From: Desulfosporosinus cupriresistens
Lineage (GTDB): Bacteria > Bacillota > Desulfitobacteriia > Desulfitobacteriales > Desulfitobacteriaceae
DNA: 64,000 nucleotides
Assembly: GCF_001707885.1 (NCBI RefSeq)
Contig: NZ_MASS01000017.1
Coordinates: 21,821-85,820 of the forward strand
Reading direction: 5' to 3'
How positions within the stretch are numbered: the stretch's first letter is position 1; each line of letters begins with the position of its first letter. Of the stretch, positions 54,285 through 63,990 are shown piece by piece. Both the position numbers and the translations under genes were made by a program. The notes below the pieces were generated by a model. The model had not been told where the DNA came from. It was given only the letters and a program-made list of their open reading frames with translations, and ran no database searches.

Positions 54285-54379
54285 TATTTCTTCACCCTCT
54301 ACTCCCATTGCATTATATGATCTCCCTTAGAACTTCCACATTTTACCTCGATTACCTGCTACTATCGTGAAATTTGTCT

Positions 54380-54421
54380 AAAAAAAGACAGATCGTTATA
54401 TTATTAATATAACGATCTGTC
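54380..54421 (-). terminator. Terminator of the YgiQ-type gene
   Basis: A perfect 17-bp dyad (54387-54403 and 54405-54421) around one base; on the minus strand TTTTTTT follows. Confidence 0.9.
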
Positions 54422-54490
54422 CGTTCACGCACCTTTAACTCTTTCTAGCCCATTTATCCTTTCGGACGCTCACTAATTCTAGTCCTACCG

Positions 54491-56902
54491 TTACTTATCC
54501 TTTTTACTCCCCCGATGTTTTCTTTTGCCCTTATGGAGTACGTTATCGGGACCTCTCCAGTATCGTCCTTTTTCGGAAGTACCCTCGCTCTGTACATCCT
54601 TACTCTTCATCCCCGTGTACGGAGCTTCGAGTCGCCGTGCTTCCTTATTACCACCTGCTTTACTCGTCACACCTTTGTAGGGTGCCACTTCTGCAGTTTG
54701 TGCGCCCTTAGCTCGTCCCGCTTTGCCTAATGTACCTTTGTACGGTGCCGCTTCTGCACTTCTTGCGTCCTTAGTGCGTCCCTCTTTGCCTAACGTACCC
54801 TTGTACGGTGCCGCTTCTGCACTTCTTGCATCCTTAGTACGCCCCACTTTGCCTGACGCACCCTTGTACGGTGCCGCTTCTGCACTTCTTGCATCCTTAG
54901 TACGCCCCGCTTTGCCTAACGTACCTTTGTACGGTGCCGCTTCTGCACTTCTTGCATCCTTAGAGCGCCCCACTTTGCCTGACGCACCTTTGTACGAAGT
55001 TTCTTTACTAGCTTCACCCTTGCTCTTCATTCCCGATCTTCGCACTTGTCTCTTACGCAGTTTTCTCGGCTTTTCATCCTTTTCTAACGGATCTACTCGT
55101 ACATATTTCCTTGGGCGTATAAGACATTTAGGCCCATACCCAATTAAGTCTTCACGATGAGCTAAACGTAAGGCCTCTTCCACTAGCGCATGGTTTTTAG
55201 GATTCCGATACTGAATTAAGGCCCTCTGCATGGCCTTCTCATGCAGACTGCGCGGGATATAAACTGACTCCATCGTATGAGGATCCAAGCCTGTGTAATA
55301 CATACATGTGGAGAGTGTTCCTGGCGTCGGGATAAAATCCTGGACCTGCTCTGGATTAACACCCATATCTCGAACATATTCCGCCAACTCAACAGCTTCT
55401 TTCAGGGTACTTCCTGGGTGTGATGACATCAAATAGGGGACAAGATATTGTTCTTTCCCTAGTTCTTCATTGGCCTCACGAAACTGCTTCACAAATTCTT
55501 CATAAACAGCTTTCCCTGGCTTGCCCATCAAACGAAGAACTTCTTCACTGACATGTTCCGGTGCAACTTTCAATTGACCGCTGACATGGTGTTCACAAAG
55601 TTCACGTATAAACTTAGAATTTCGATCTGCTAAGACGACGTCATAACGAATACCAGATCGAACGAACACCTTCTTTACCTTCGGCAAACTACGAAGACGA
55701 TACAAGAGATCCAAGTATTCCTCATGATCATTTTCAAGTTTATCGCACGGCTCAGGAAAAAGGCACTGTTTATGTGAACAAGCTCCCCTGTTTAATTGCT
55801 CCTTGCACGCCGGACGACGAAAGTTGGCTGTAGGGCCACCAACATCGTGAATATATCCTTTAAATCGCTCATTCCAAGTCATCTGCTCAGCTTCCCGAAT
55901 AATCGATTCTGCGCTACGACTTTGAACAATTCGCCCCTGATGAAACGTTAACGCACAAAAAGAGCATGCTCCATAACATCCTCTAACGCTGGTTAGGCTA
56001 AATTCCACTTCTTCAATAGCCGGGATTCCCCCTTGGTCAATATAAGACGGATGATACGTCCCCATATAAGGTAGGGCATAGACTGCATCCATTTCTGCTT
56101 GTGTCAACGGAAGTGAGGGCCGGTTTTGCAACACACTTTTCTGACCGTGGGATTGATACATTGCTTTCCCTCGGAAAGGGTCCTGTTGATTATATTGTAC
56201 CCTAAAAGCCTCAGCATACTTTTTTTTGTCGGAAGTAACATCATGGAAACTTGGCAGAACCAAGGTATCTGGAGGTACAAACTCCCCGCTCAATGGCACC
56301 ATGGTCCCTCTTATGTCCGTAATCTGATCAATCGGTACTCCGTTGTTCAGACGTTCGGCAACCTCCACAATCGACGTCTCCCCCATCCCAAAGACAAGCA
56401 AGTCAGCTTGACTATCTAATAGAATAGATCGCCTAACATCGTTACTCCAATAGTCATAATGGGCAAAACGCCTCAATGAAGCCTCAATTCCCCCAATAAT
56501 TACAGGAACACCCGGAAGCGCTTCTCGCACACGATTTGAATAAGCGATAGTTGTTCGGTCAGGACGAAGCCCTGATTTTCCTCCAGGAGAATAGGCATCT
56601 TTATGCCGTTTCTTTTTTGCTGCAGTATAGTGATTAACCATGGAATCGAGATTTCCTCCAGAAATCAAACACGCTAAGCGGGGTTTCCCCATCGCTCGAA
56701 AATCCTGGAGATCTTTCCAATCGGGCTGAGCCAGAATTCCCACCCGGAAATCATGTTTTTCTAAGATACGTGCAATGATTGCAATTCCAAAGCTTGGATG
56801 ATCTACATAGGCGTCACCAGTAATAAGGAGAAAATCAAGTTCATCCCATCCACGTGCCTCCATATCCGTTCGATTCATGGGTAAAAAGTTCCGTATGCGC
56901 AT
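54491..56902 (-). CDS. YgiQ-family radical SAM protein with repeat tail
   Basis: An 803-residue protein. An N-terminal B12-binding-like segment ([15 protein letters not shown]) is followed by the radical SAM motif CYGACSFC, then [29 protein letters not shown] and [10 protein letters not shown] of the UPF0313/YgiQ family, whose reaction is unknown. After about residue 640 comes a Lys/Arg/Gly-rich tail with 21-residue units such as [16 protein letters not shown], absent in usual YgiQ. ATG 56902 has a weak site (AGGTGAGAAT). Confidence 0.92.
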   Translation of the reverse strand: MRIRNFLPMNRTDMEARGWDELDFLLITGDAYVDHPSFGIAIIARILEKHDFRVGILAQPDWKDLQDFRAMGKPRLACLISGGNLDSMVNHYTAAKKKRHKDAYSPGGKSGLRPDRTTIAYSNRVREALPGVPVIIGGIEASLRRFAHYDYWSNDVRRSILLDSQADLLVFGMGETSIVEVAERLNNGVPIDQITDIRGTMVPLSGEFVPPDTLVLPSFHDVTSDKKKYAEAFRVQYNQQDPFRGKAMYQSHGQKSVLQNRPSLPLTQAEMDAVYALPYMGTYHPSYIDQGGIPAIEEVEFSLTSVRGCYGACSFCALTFHQGRIVQSRSAESIIREAEQMTWNERFKGYIHDVGGPTANFRRPACKEQLNRGACSHKQCLFPEPCDKLENDHEEYLDLLYRLRSLPKVKKVFVRSGIRYDVVLADRNSKFIRELCEHHVSGQLKVAPEHVSEEVLRLMGKPGKAVYEEFVKQFREANEELGKEQYLVPYLMSSHPGSTLKEAVELAEYVRDMGVNPEQVQDFIPTPGTLSTCMYYTGLDPHTMESVYIPRSLHEKAMQRALIQYRNPKNHALVEEALRLAHREDLIGYGPKCLIRPRKYVRVDPLEKDEKPRKLRKRQVRRSGMKSKGEASKETSYKGASGKVGRSKDARSAEAAPYKGTLGKAGRTKDARSAEAAPYKGASGKVGRTKDARSAEAAPYKGTLGKEGRTKDARSAEAAPYKGTLGKAGRAKGAQTAEVAPYKGVTSKAGGNKEARRLEAPYTGMKSKDVQSEGTSEKGRYWRGPDNVLHKGKRKHRGSKKDK
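54660..55010 (-). repeat. 63-bp tandem repeats inside the YgiQ-type gene
   Basis: TTGTACGGTGCCGCTTCTGC recurs at 63-bp spacing near 54738, 54801, 54864 and 54927, with degenerate registers near 54677 and 54992. Two unit types differ in a few bases (TTGCCTAACGTACC or TTGCCTGACGCACC). The unit length is a multiple of three, so copy changes keep the frame. Confidence 0.9.
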
Positions 56903-56935
56903 ATTCTCACCTTTCTGCTTAAACCAATACTTATT

Positions 56936-56996
56936 TATTATAGAAAACTAGTCTGGCGCCCACCTAGTTGCACTTATGCTTTCAGAAACACCAGCC
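56936..56996 (+). repeat. Dispersed repeat fragment, copy G
   Basis: TATAGAAAACTAGTCTGGCGCC then CTAGTTGCACTTATGCTTTC and AGAAAC match the left end and the GTTGCACTTATGC module of copy D1 (first string is the left-end equivalent). The right end is missing. Confidence 0.6.
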
Positions 56997-57073
56997 TTGT
57001 ATAATATGAACTAATATGGACAAAATTCTCATTCATCAGTGGTGCCGCAGTGGCATGAGGATCTGAATACTTA

Positions 57074-57101
57074 AAAAAAGAAAAGAGGGGCAACCCCTCT
57101 T
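57074..57101 (-). terminator. Terminator of yajQ
   Basis: AAGAGGGG and CCCCTCTT are exact arms; on the minus strand TTCTTTTTTT follows. The stem overlaps the yajQ stop codon. Confidence 0.85.
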
Positions 57102-57591
57102 ATCGATAGTTGATAAACTGTAGTTCGATGCCAAAGTCCTCTTTACGCAAAAGAGCAATAGCCGCTTGGAGGTCATCTTTGTTCTTACCAGTCACTCGAA
57201 TCTCATCCCCCTGGATAGAACTAACTACTTTTATTTTATTGTCTTTCAGGACCTTATTAATTAGTTTTGATTTTTCTTGGGCAATCCCCTGTACCAGTTT
57301 TACCTCCTGCTTAACTGTGTCCCCGGCGGCCTTTTGAGGCTTCCCGTACTCTAAAGCTCTTAAGGAAACTCCTCGCTTAACTAGTTTACTTTCTAGAATG
57401 TCGACAACGTTAGTCAGTTTGAAGTCGTCATCTGAGATCAAAATTATCTTATCGGTCTCAAGCTTGATGGATGATTTGCTATTCTTAAAGTCAAATCGAT
57501 TGGCGATTTCTTTCTGAGCCTGCTGTATTGCATTTTCTACTTCAGGCATATCCACCTTGGAAACAATATCAAATGAAGAATCTTTAGCCAA
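57100..57591 (-). CDS. YajQ-family nucleotide-binding protein
   Basis: A 163-residue YajQ protein: DSSFDIVSKVDMPEVENAI, NRFDFKNSKSSI, and IQGDEIRVTGKNKDDLQAAI are family segments. Two ferredoxin-like domains bind nucleic acid; in Xanthomonas relatives bind c-di-GMP. ATG 57591 follows AAAGGAG. It is 28 bp behind rodZ in the same direction. Confidence 0.93.
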   Translation of the reverse strand: MAKDSSFDIVSKVDMPEVENAIQQAQKEIANRFDFKNSKSSIKLETDKIILISDDDFKLTNVVDILESKLVKRGVSLRALEYGKPQKAAGDTVKQEVKLVQGIAQEKSKLINKVLKDNKIKVVSSIQGDEIRVTGKNKDDLQAAIALLRKEDFGIELQFINYR

Positions 57592-57619
57592 AATAAAATG
57601 CTCCTTTCAATTTAAACTA

Positions 57620-58411
57620 TTAGGGTGACTTTAAAATGTCTGAAGTTAATACGACATTACGAACAACTGCGCCTGACTTTCCTAAACTTGGCAACGCTTT
57701 ACCGTTTAACGTAACCGAAAGGCCTCCTGCGTTACCAACCGTGAGCAGTTCGATTTTACTAGTTCCTTTGACCTCTTTGGTTGTTCCCGCTGTGAACGTG
57801 CCCTGAAAAGGTGGCTGACCATCAACTCTGACCTCAATCCAACAGAGTTGTGTGAAAACCAACTGTGCAGTTAAGCCATCCTGTGTAGCGGCTACAACGT
57901 TTTCCGGGTTGGAGACTACCGGTGAATTCGGGCCTGGCGTATTGTCCTCAGTCTTCGTGGGACTCGTTTCTGGTGTAACTGCCTCTGCTTTCGGTGCACT
58001 TGGCAAGGCTGGCGGGGAGTATGGAGAGTCTGCGACTTTTTTACCAGACTGATTCACGGAGATCGCTATCGCCAGTACAATGGCCAATACAGCCATACTC
58101 CCGATGATCATTGGCCTTACCCACAAAGGACGGGCTTTGACAAGCATATTTGGTGATTCAAGAACTGGTCCAGCCTCTGGGGCTATTGAATCGTTATAGA
58201 GTTCAATAATTTCATCTGGGTTTAAGCCCAATTGTTTAGCGTAAGTTCGTAAATACCCCTTGACATAAGTTGCACCAGGGAGTATCCCATAATCTTCCTC
58301 TTCAAGTGCTTGAATATAGCGAACGCGGATTTTCGTGGTGTCCTCAGTGTCCATGAAACTCCATTTTTTTTCTTCCCGAGCGGCCCGGAGCATTTGCCCT
58401 TCTCCTGCCAT
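57620..58411 (-). CDS. rodZ: RodZ-like cell shape protein
   Basis: A 263-residue protein. The N-terminal HTH_25 domain (LRAAREEKKWSFMDTEDTTK, RYIQALEEEDYGILPGATYV, KGYLRTYAKQLGLNPDEI) precedes one membrane helix near residue 105-123, a Pro/Ser/Thr/Glu-rich linker and a DUF4115 beta domain (IEVRVDGQPPFQGTF). RodZ joins MreB to the envelope. ATG follows AGGAGG. It holds the usual place between ftsK and pgsA. Confidence 0.9.
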   Translation of the reverse strand: MAGEGQMLRAAREEKKWSFMDTEDTTKIRVRYIQALEEEDYGILPGATYVKGYLRTYAKQLGLNPDEIIELYNDSIAPEAGPVLESPNMLVKARPLWVRPMIIGSMAVLAIVLAIAISVNQSGKKVADSPYSPPALPSAPKAEAVTPETSPTKTEDNTPGPNSPVVSNPENVVAATQDGLTAQLVFTQLCWIEVRVDGQPPFQGTFTAGTTKEVKGTSKIELLTVGNAGGLSVTLNGKALPSLGKSGAVVRNVVLTSDILKSP

Positions 58412-58433
58412 TGATAAAACCTCCTTGTTCCCA

Positions 58434-58565
58434 TTAACTCTGATCGAATGCTATGAAACCCAAAGCAATATCCTCTATAGTAATCACATTTTCTTCGGTG
58501 GTAGATTTCTCTAAACTTCCGGCGATGAAAACATTCAAGTTTTCAATAATTTTGAGCATTGGCAT
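58434..58565 (-). CDS. Possible small ORF upstream of rodZ, 43 residues
   Basis: The frame from ATG 58565 starts MPMLKIIENLNVFIAG and ends GFIAFDQS, then TAA. It is protein-like in composition but has no ribosome site, and the frame is open for about 16 more codons upstream without a start. It could be a decayed gene. The rest of 58412-58737 shows nothing else. Confidence 0.3.
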   Translation of the reverse strand: MPMLKIIENLNVFIAGSLEKSTTEENVITIEDIALGFIAFDQS

Positions 58566-58737
58566 TTGCTTAAGTAATGTTTTGTATTGACAATGACGGC
58601 TTCCATTCCAATTTTAACACGAGGTTTTCCTGTATGCTGTTAACTAGATTTCCATTTTATAAATAGAGTATCCCCTAAAAAGTTAAGATGCACACCTATT
58701 ATCAAGCATATTGTCACGTCTCTACGCAATTCGATTT

Positions 58738-59820
58738 TTATTTTGCAGAATATCGAACTGTAAATAGTGCAGATTCTTGACCTGGGTAGGCCACCTTTTC
58801 ATCAAGATAGCATTCCAGCTTCCTTAATGCCTGAGCAGGTTCTTCATAGTTTATAAAGAACGCATAATCCGAGCTAGGTTCATTTGGATAAGCATAAAGC
58901 TTGTCATAGTACTCGAGAAGCAAGCGCTCTGTAAATACATCCAGACAGCCTTCATCTAAGAGGACACGTAATTCTTGAACTTTGACATGACCCAAGGTTT
59001 TAATCAGGCGCTCCAATGCTGTTCCAATTTCCTGAAGCGCATTAGGTACCGTTGTGTACTCACTCAACAAGCGTTGAACTCGGTTTTTCAAGGAGTCATA
59101 ATGGAGGATTTGGATTCCCTCTTTCATAGCTGTGAAGAAACTGGTCGGTAAGGTTACCCTTCCTATCCGTTTACTTTCACATTCAACAATAATATAAGAA
59201 AATTTGCTTAAAGATTCAAGTTCCTCATACAATAGTCCTTCGAACTTTTTCTGAGAGGGAGGACTTCCGAGACCCATGGCACCAAAAACTGACCCTCGAT
59301 TATTAGCCAGTTTCTCAAGGTCGATTGCAGGATAACCTTCAGCTCTTAACTTTCTCAAAAGTTCAGTTTTCCCAACCCCTGTATTTCCTCGCAAAACTAC
59401 GACCCGAAAGGGAAGTTTGTTTTCATGAAAAGCTACGACTTGATTGCGGTAAGCCTTAAACCCACCTTGTAGACGGTAAACAGAAATGCCCATCAAATCC
59501 ACTACTGTTGCCAGAGACTTGCTCCTCATTCCGCCTCTCCAGCAAAAAAGAACCAGCGGACCCTTTTTGGAAAATTCCTCTACTTTTTTCACTATATCCG
59601 GAAGTTTCGGGCTAACTATACTTAGGCCTAGTTCGCGGGCCAAACTCGGCGTAGCCTGCGTGTAAGTGGTACCGACCTCAACTCGTTCTGCGTTATTAAA
59701 AAGAGGGAGATTTACTGATCCTGGGATCGTTGCTTCGGCAAATTCTCCCTCAGAGCGTACATCAACTAGAATCGGATGATCTAATGTTTTAAGTTCTTCG
59801 ATATTAATCTCCGTAATCAT
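58738..59820 (-). CDS. mnmH: tRNA 2-selenouridine synthase
   Basis: A 360-residue MnmH/SelU. The rhodanese domain has VDVRSEGEF and FCWRGGMRS with the catalytic Cys93; the P-loop GNTGVGKT at 145-152 is in the second domain. It exchanges sulfur for selenium at the wobble uridine of tRNAs for Lys, Glu and Gln, using selenophosphate. Its presence means that a SelD gene must be elsewhere. It lies as an extra gene between ftsK and rodZ. Confidence 0.95.
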   Translation of the reverse strand: MITEINIEELKTLDHPILVDVRSEGEFAEATIPGSVNLPLFNNAERVEVGTTYTQATPSLARELGLSIVSPKLPDIVKKVEEFSKKGPLVLFCWRGGMRSKSLATVVDLMGISVYRLQGGFKAYRNQVVAFHENKLPFRVVVLRGNTGVGKTELLRKLRAEGYPAIDLEKLANNRGSVFGAMGLGSPPSQKKFEGLLYEELESLSKFSYIIVECESKRIGRVTLPTSFFTAMKEGIQILHYDSLKNRVQRLLSEYTTVPNALQEIGTALERLIKTLGHVKVQELRVLLDEGCLDVFTERLLLEYYDKLYAYPNEPSSDYAFFINYEEPAQALRKLECYLDEKVAYPGQESALFTVRYSAK

Positions 59821-59889
59821 GCTAAAATTCCTTCCAACTAGGTTCTGTTCTACTCATCTTATCATAAATCCTGATGAAGGATAATGCAA

Positions 59890-62262
59890 CTAGTGGGCAA
59901 TTTCATCGTTACACTGGCCAAATTTCAGTTCCAGTTGCCCTTTAGTCATTAAAACCTCACGTGGCTTGGAGCCTTCGTATCCTCCCACAACCCCTTTTTC
60001 CTCGAGGAAATCCATTAAACGAGCGGCTCGAGTATATCCAATGCGCAAGCGGCGTTGTAAAAGTGAAACAGAAGCTGTTCCACTTTCTATGAAGAGCTCG
60101 GCAGCCTCATAAAAGTGCTCATCTTCAATTTCTTCTTTTTTCATCGTCCCAAGTTCCATATTCGGAATTTCTTGATACTCGGGCTTCGCTTGGTTTTGCA
60201 GGAAGTTAACAACGTTCTCCACTTCTTTATCACCTAAATAACATCCCTGTACCCTGAGCGGCTTACTCGCTCCCATGGGATAATAAAGCATATCTCCACG
60301 ACCTAAAAGTTTCTCTGCCCCATTCATATCCAGAATGGTCCTCGAGTCTGTTTGAGACGAGACCGCGAAAGCAATTCTGGAAGGTATATTTGCTTTAATT
60401 AAGCCAGTGATTACATCAACTGAAGGGCGTTGAGTTGCAACAATCAAGTGAATTCCTGCAGCACGAGCCATTTGGGCTAAGCGACAGATTGCGTCTTCAA
60501 CCTCACCCGGTGCCACCATCATTAAATCAGCCAACTCATCAATGATGACCACAACATACGGTAACGGAGGATGCTCACCATTTTTCTCCTGGGTTCGCAA
60601 AAAATTGTAACGGATGATGTCTCTAACTCCTGCTCCCGCAAACAGTTCATAACGGGTCTCCATTTCTGTCACGATCCATTTTAAAGCGCCTGCAGCTTTT
60701 CTTGGGTCTGTCACCACAGGTGCAATCAAATGCGGAATTCCGTTATAGTTGGCCAATTCTACCATTTTAGGGTCAACCAACAAAAACTTCACCTCGTCGG
60801 GGCGAGCCTTAAACAGGATGCTGTGAATTAATGTGTTAATACACACTGATTTTCCAGAACCTGTGGCACCCGCGATCAAAAGATGGGGCATTCTAGTTAG
60901 ATCTGCGATCACCGGGACCCCTGTAATATCTTTACCCAAACATAACGCTAACTTACTTGCAACTCCCTGAAATTCAGAGGTTTCTAAAACTTCTCGAAAA
61001 TGAACCATGGCGACTTCCTTATTCGGTACCTCGATACCCACCACTGATTTCCCTGGAATTGGTGCCTCAATACGTACATTAGCCGAAGCCAAACTTAATG
61101 CAATATCATCCGCCAAATTTGTTATTTTACTCACTTTTACACCTGGAGCAGGTTGGGCCTCATAACGTGTAATGGCAGGTCCTTGGGTAACCTGGGTCAC
61201 TTTAACCTTCACCCCAAAACTAGCCAACGTTTCTTCCAGGACTTTCACATTATCTGCTAGATCCTTATTAAGTCTGGGGTTTTTCATTTTAAAAGATTTA
61301 TGTAACAGCGTGACTTGAGGAAGCTGATAATTTCCATCTTCACGGGTCTGACGTGAAATCGGTGTACTCGTCACTTTACCAGGAGCTATCGTAGCTTCTT
61401 GCATTTCCGCCGACATTTTTTCGAATCCAAGTTGTCCTTTAGGCAGGTGTTCAATAACATTAGATTTAATAGGTAGTTCATTTTGATCTTCTAAGGTTTT
61501 TATGACCAAAGGTCGTTCCACCACATCAGGGTCAAGGACTAGTGTAGGCCCTTTTGCAGGACTCCCTTTTTTCTTGTGCATATTAGCCTCTGCTTTTAAG
61601 TCCATATGAGGTTCTTGTCCTCTGTCACTGGGTTTCTCACCTTCGGAGTTCTTTAGAACATCAATGAAATTGTTTATTTGGTGTTTCATCCATTGTCCTG
61701 ATTCTTTCCCAAGCTGATTAACTTCCTGTACTCCCTGAATCAAAGAACGATTTATGATCAATAGGGCCCCGATAAGCGAACCCATGATTAAGACAACGTA
61801 ACTTCCCGCAATGCCAATTGTCGTTTTTAACAGAGCTGCAATCGCTGCCCCCACAAGTCCACCACCATGGCCACGCTGTCCTTCATGAAGCATGTCTGCC
61901 CCAGTAAAAGCTTCTACACCCGGTAATTGAAAATGTAGTATCCCGAGCAAGACAAACCAAAGAATGATAACCCCCACTGCCTTTGATCCCAGACGGGTTG
62001 TTTGCTTGTTCATAAAAACAAGCCCCCAGGAGCCCATCATGAGAGGGATACAGACCCGTCCACCTCCAGCCAATACAGTTAGAATATGTTTTATTTGACC
62101 GCCAACCAGGCCACTTCTATCTGAGTAGAGTGCCACCATCCCTAAGCAAGCCATTCCGACTACGAAAACTCCGATAACTTCATTCCGTATAGTGTCTTTT
62201 AAAGAGCTTACTTTCATATTCGCCTTTGTATTTATCTTGCGGCGTGTTTTTGTCTTCGCCAC
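59890..62262 (-). CDS. ftsK: DNA translocase FtsK/SpoIIIE
   Basis: A 790-residue translocase. Four N-terminal membrane helices (to about residue 180), a linker, and a motor domain with GATGSGKSVCINTLIHS (Walker A), VVIIDELADLMMV (Walker B), ATQRPSVDVITGLIKAN, and a C-terminal winged-helix gamma domain (SLLQRRLRIGYTRAARLMD). It moves chromosomes through the division or spore septum. GTG 62262 follows GGAGG by eight bases; the TTG at 62277 overlaps the site. Confidence 0.96.
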   Translation of the reverse strand: MAKTKTRRKINTKANMKVSSLKDTIRNEVIGVFVVGMACLGMVALYSDRSGLVGGQIKHILTVLAGGGRVCIPLMMGSWGLVFMNKQTTRLGSKAVGVIILWFVLLGILHFQLPGVEAFTGADMLHEGQRGHGGGLVGAAIAALLKTTIGIAGSYVVLIMGSLIGALLIINRSLIQGVQEVNQLGKESGQWMKHQINNFIDVLKNSEGEKPSDRGQEPHMDLKAEANMHKKKGSPAKGPTLVLDPDVVERPLVIKTLEDQNELPIKSNVIEHLPKGQLGFEKMSAEMQEATIAPGKVTSTPISRQTREDGNYQLPQVTLLHKSFKMKNPRLNKDLADNVKVLEETLASFGVKVKVTQVTQGPAITRYEAQPAPGVKVSKITNLADDIALSLASANVRIEAPIPGKSVVGIEVPNKEVAMVHFREVLETSEFQGVASKLALCLGKDITGVPVIADLTRMPHLLIAGATGSGKSVCINTLIHSILFKARPDEVKFLLVDPKMVELANYNGIPHLIAPVVTDPRKAAGALKWIVTEMETRYELFAGAGVRDIIRYNFLRTQEKNGEHPPLPYVVVIIDELADLMMVAPGEVEDAICRLAQMARAAGIHLIVATQRPSVDVITGLIKANIPSRIAFAVSSQTDSRTILDMNGAEKLLGRGDMLYYPMGASKPLRVQGCYLGDKEVENVVNFLQNQAKPEYQEIPNMELGTMKKEEIEDEHFYEAAELFIESGTASVSLLQRRLRIGYTRAARLMDFLEEKGVVGGYEGSKPREVLMTKGQLELKFGQCNDEIAH

Positions 62263-62453
62263 AGAACAATCCTCCAAACATTTATTTAATAATCTTCTTA
62301 ATTATAAATTCCACAAAAGAACGCGTTTTCCTTTTCATTCAAGAAAAATACGTTAAATTTGGCTAAGGAGACAAATATGTACTGCCCTGATCACATATGC
62401 TTCCAAATGGGTAGAAAGCGGCTTTCGCCGCTTCTCTAAAATGCGACTCTGTT

Positions 62454-63152
62454 TTACTGATACTGGTTATTTTGGTTAATTAAACAATTGAGTTCTTTGA
62501 ATGCTTCCTTTACTCCCCCTACAGTTTGGATTAACCCGGCTTCGACTGCTTGTTGGCCAATAAGGATTGTCCCAATATCTTGGGCTAACTCTCCAGTTTG
62601 AAACATGAAATTCTCTAACTTTTCTTTATTAATGTTAGAATGAGAATAGATAAATTGATTAATCCGTTCTTGCATTTTCTGTAAATACTCAAACTGTTGA
62701 TGTCCATTAATCACTAGCCCAGTATAACGAATTGGATGAATGGTCATCGTTCCAGTGGGCGCAATTAGGCTTTTCATACAACTTACAGCTATGGGAATTC
62801 CAATACTGTGGCCGCCACCAAGAACCAACGAAACTGAAGGCTTACTTAAACTGCTTAACATTTCGGCAATAGCTAATCCAGCCTCAACATCTCCACCAGC
62901 TGTATTTAAAATCACTAGGATTCCTTCAACTTTAGGGTTTTGCTCAACCGCTAGCAGTTGCGGGATGACATGCTCATATTTAGTCGTCTTGGATTGGGCC
63001 GGTAGAATTTGATGGCCTTCAATCTGGCCAATTATAGACAAACAATAAATTCGTTCCACAACATCAGGGATTTGAATTTGCCCTACTTCTTTTAGATTAG
63101 ATACGGGAGCATCATTGTCTTCTTCAGGGGAAATCGTTTCATCAGAACGCAC
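62454..63152 (-). CDS. tepA: ClpP-family serine protease TepA
   Basis: A 232-residue ClpP-like protein. The nucleophile is in GGGHSIGIP (Ser116) and the His in TIHP (His139); [17 protein letters not shown] is the substrate-strand region. TepA/YmfB is a ClpP paralogue needed for efficient protein export in Bacillus. GTG 63152 follows GGAGG by eight bases. An interrupted small ORF upstream overlaps its start by 11 bases. It precedes ftsK as in Bacillus. Confidence 0.9.
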   Translation of the reverse strand: MRSDETISPEEDNDAPVSNLKEVGQIQIPDVVERIYCLSIIGQIEGHQILPAQSKTTKYEHVIPQLLAVEQNPKVEGILVILNTAGGDVEAGLAIAEMLSSLSKPSVSLVLGGGHSIGIPIAVSCMKSLIAPTGTMTIHPIRYTGLVINGHQQFEYLQKMQERINQFIYSHSNINKEKLENFMFQTGELAQDIGTILIGQQAVEAGLIQTVGGVKEAFKELNCLINQNNQYQ

Positions 63153-63399
63153 CAGCTAAACCTCCTTCAATAATAAGCCAAGAACCCCAATCCGTTAACC
63201 AGGTTGAAAGGTCAACACTGGATTTTACATGTCTGAGAGGTTCTCTTTTATTATGGAGGTTTAACACAGAAATCATACGATCTATAATTGATGAGCTCAG
63301 ATTTTGGTCAAGAAAAGAGCATCTGACTACTATTTTATCTTTACTGGTAATTATTAGAACAACTTAGCGAACGAGAGTTTCAAGATTTCTTCTATACAT
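63142..63399 (-). pseudogene. Small ORF upstream of tepA interrupted by an in-frame TAA
   Basis: From ATG 63399 the frame reads MYRRNLETLVR, then TAA (63364-63366), then an open run VVLIITSKDKIVVRCSFLDQ and on to [12 protein letters not shown], ending in TGA at 63142 that overlaps the tepA start. The tepA ribosome site is encoded in the last codons. This looks like a gene of about 84 codons with a nonsense mutation; I do not recognise the family. A non-AUG start after the TAA is the other possibility. Confidence 0.5.
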
Positions 63400-63548
63400 G
63401 GTTTTATGACCCTATATTTTTCCTTTTCATTATGATGATGTTATTTATAGTATAGTATTATAATATCAAACTGCAAAATAACCAAGGAAATGATTAGATT
63501 CTCAAACTTTCGACAAGTTCGATGTAGTTTCTTGTTTGCTTCTTGGCG

Positions 63549-63990
63549 ATACGAAAGGCACGATAGTGTCCGGTGGACACTATCGCCGAAAGCGCATAAC
63601 CTTTCACGCATACTATTGCGCTGAAGGATTAGTATCGCCGAGCCACCACTCTAAAGGAACGCTTCGAGGCGAAGGGAGCCTTTCGCCACACTGCGTCCAG
63701 CAACGAAAAACTCCAGCCGTGTGGATTCTACTTTGCCAGAGGCTTGCGCCCCAAGTATCATCGGCCCTGAAACGAAAGGCACGATAGTGTCCAGTGGATA
63801 CTATCGCCGAGCCACCTACCCCAAAGAAACACTTCGTGGCGAAGGGAGCCTTTCGCCACACTGCGTCCTAAAACGCACACTCCAGCAGTGTGGATTCTTA
63901 ACTTCCGTGTTCGGTATACGAAAAGCGGACGAGCTTTTCGCCACATTGCGACTCGTAAAGCAAACTCCAGCAATGTGGATCCCGAACGGG
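63549..63990. repeat. Cluster of palindromic modules at the right edge
   Basis: Three modules recur. ACGAAAGGCACGATAGTGTC with its hairpin partner GACACTATCGCCG occurs at 63551 and 63771. GGCGAAGGGAGCCTTTCGCC is a palindrome at about 63668 and 63838. CACACTGCGTCC with ACTCCAGC..GTGTGGATTC occurs at about 63687-63727 and 63857-63898, and a variant with CACATTGCG/CAATGTGG at 63941-63979. The three predicted small ORFs across it are by-products of the repeats. The stretch 63400-63548 shows no gene. Confidence 0.85.

Noticed and set aside
54723..55160. Plus-strand ORF of 145 codons with a repeated [14 protein letters not shown] pattern
   Set aside because: It is the antisense shadow of the tandem repeats in the YgiQ-type gene.
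63536..63973. Three overlapping ORFs of 71-83 codons
   Set aside because: They lie entirely in the palindromic repeat cluster, overlap on both strands, and have no ribosome sites.
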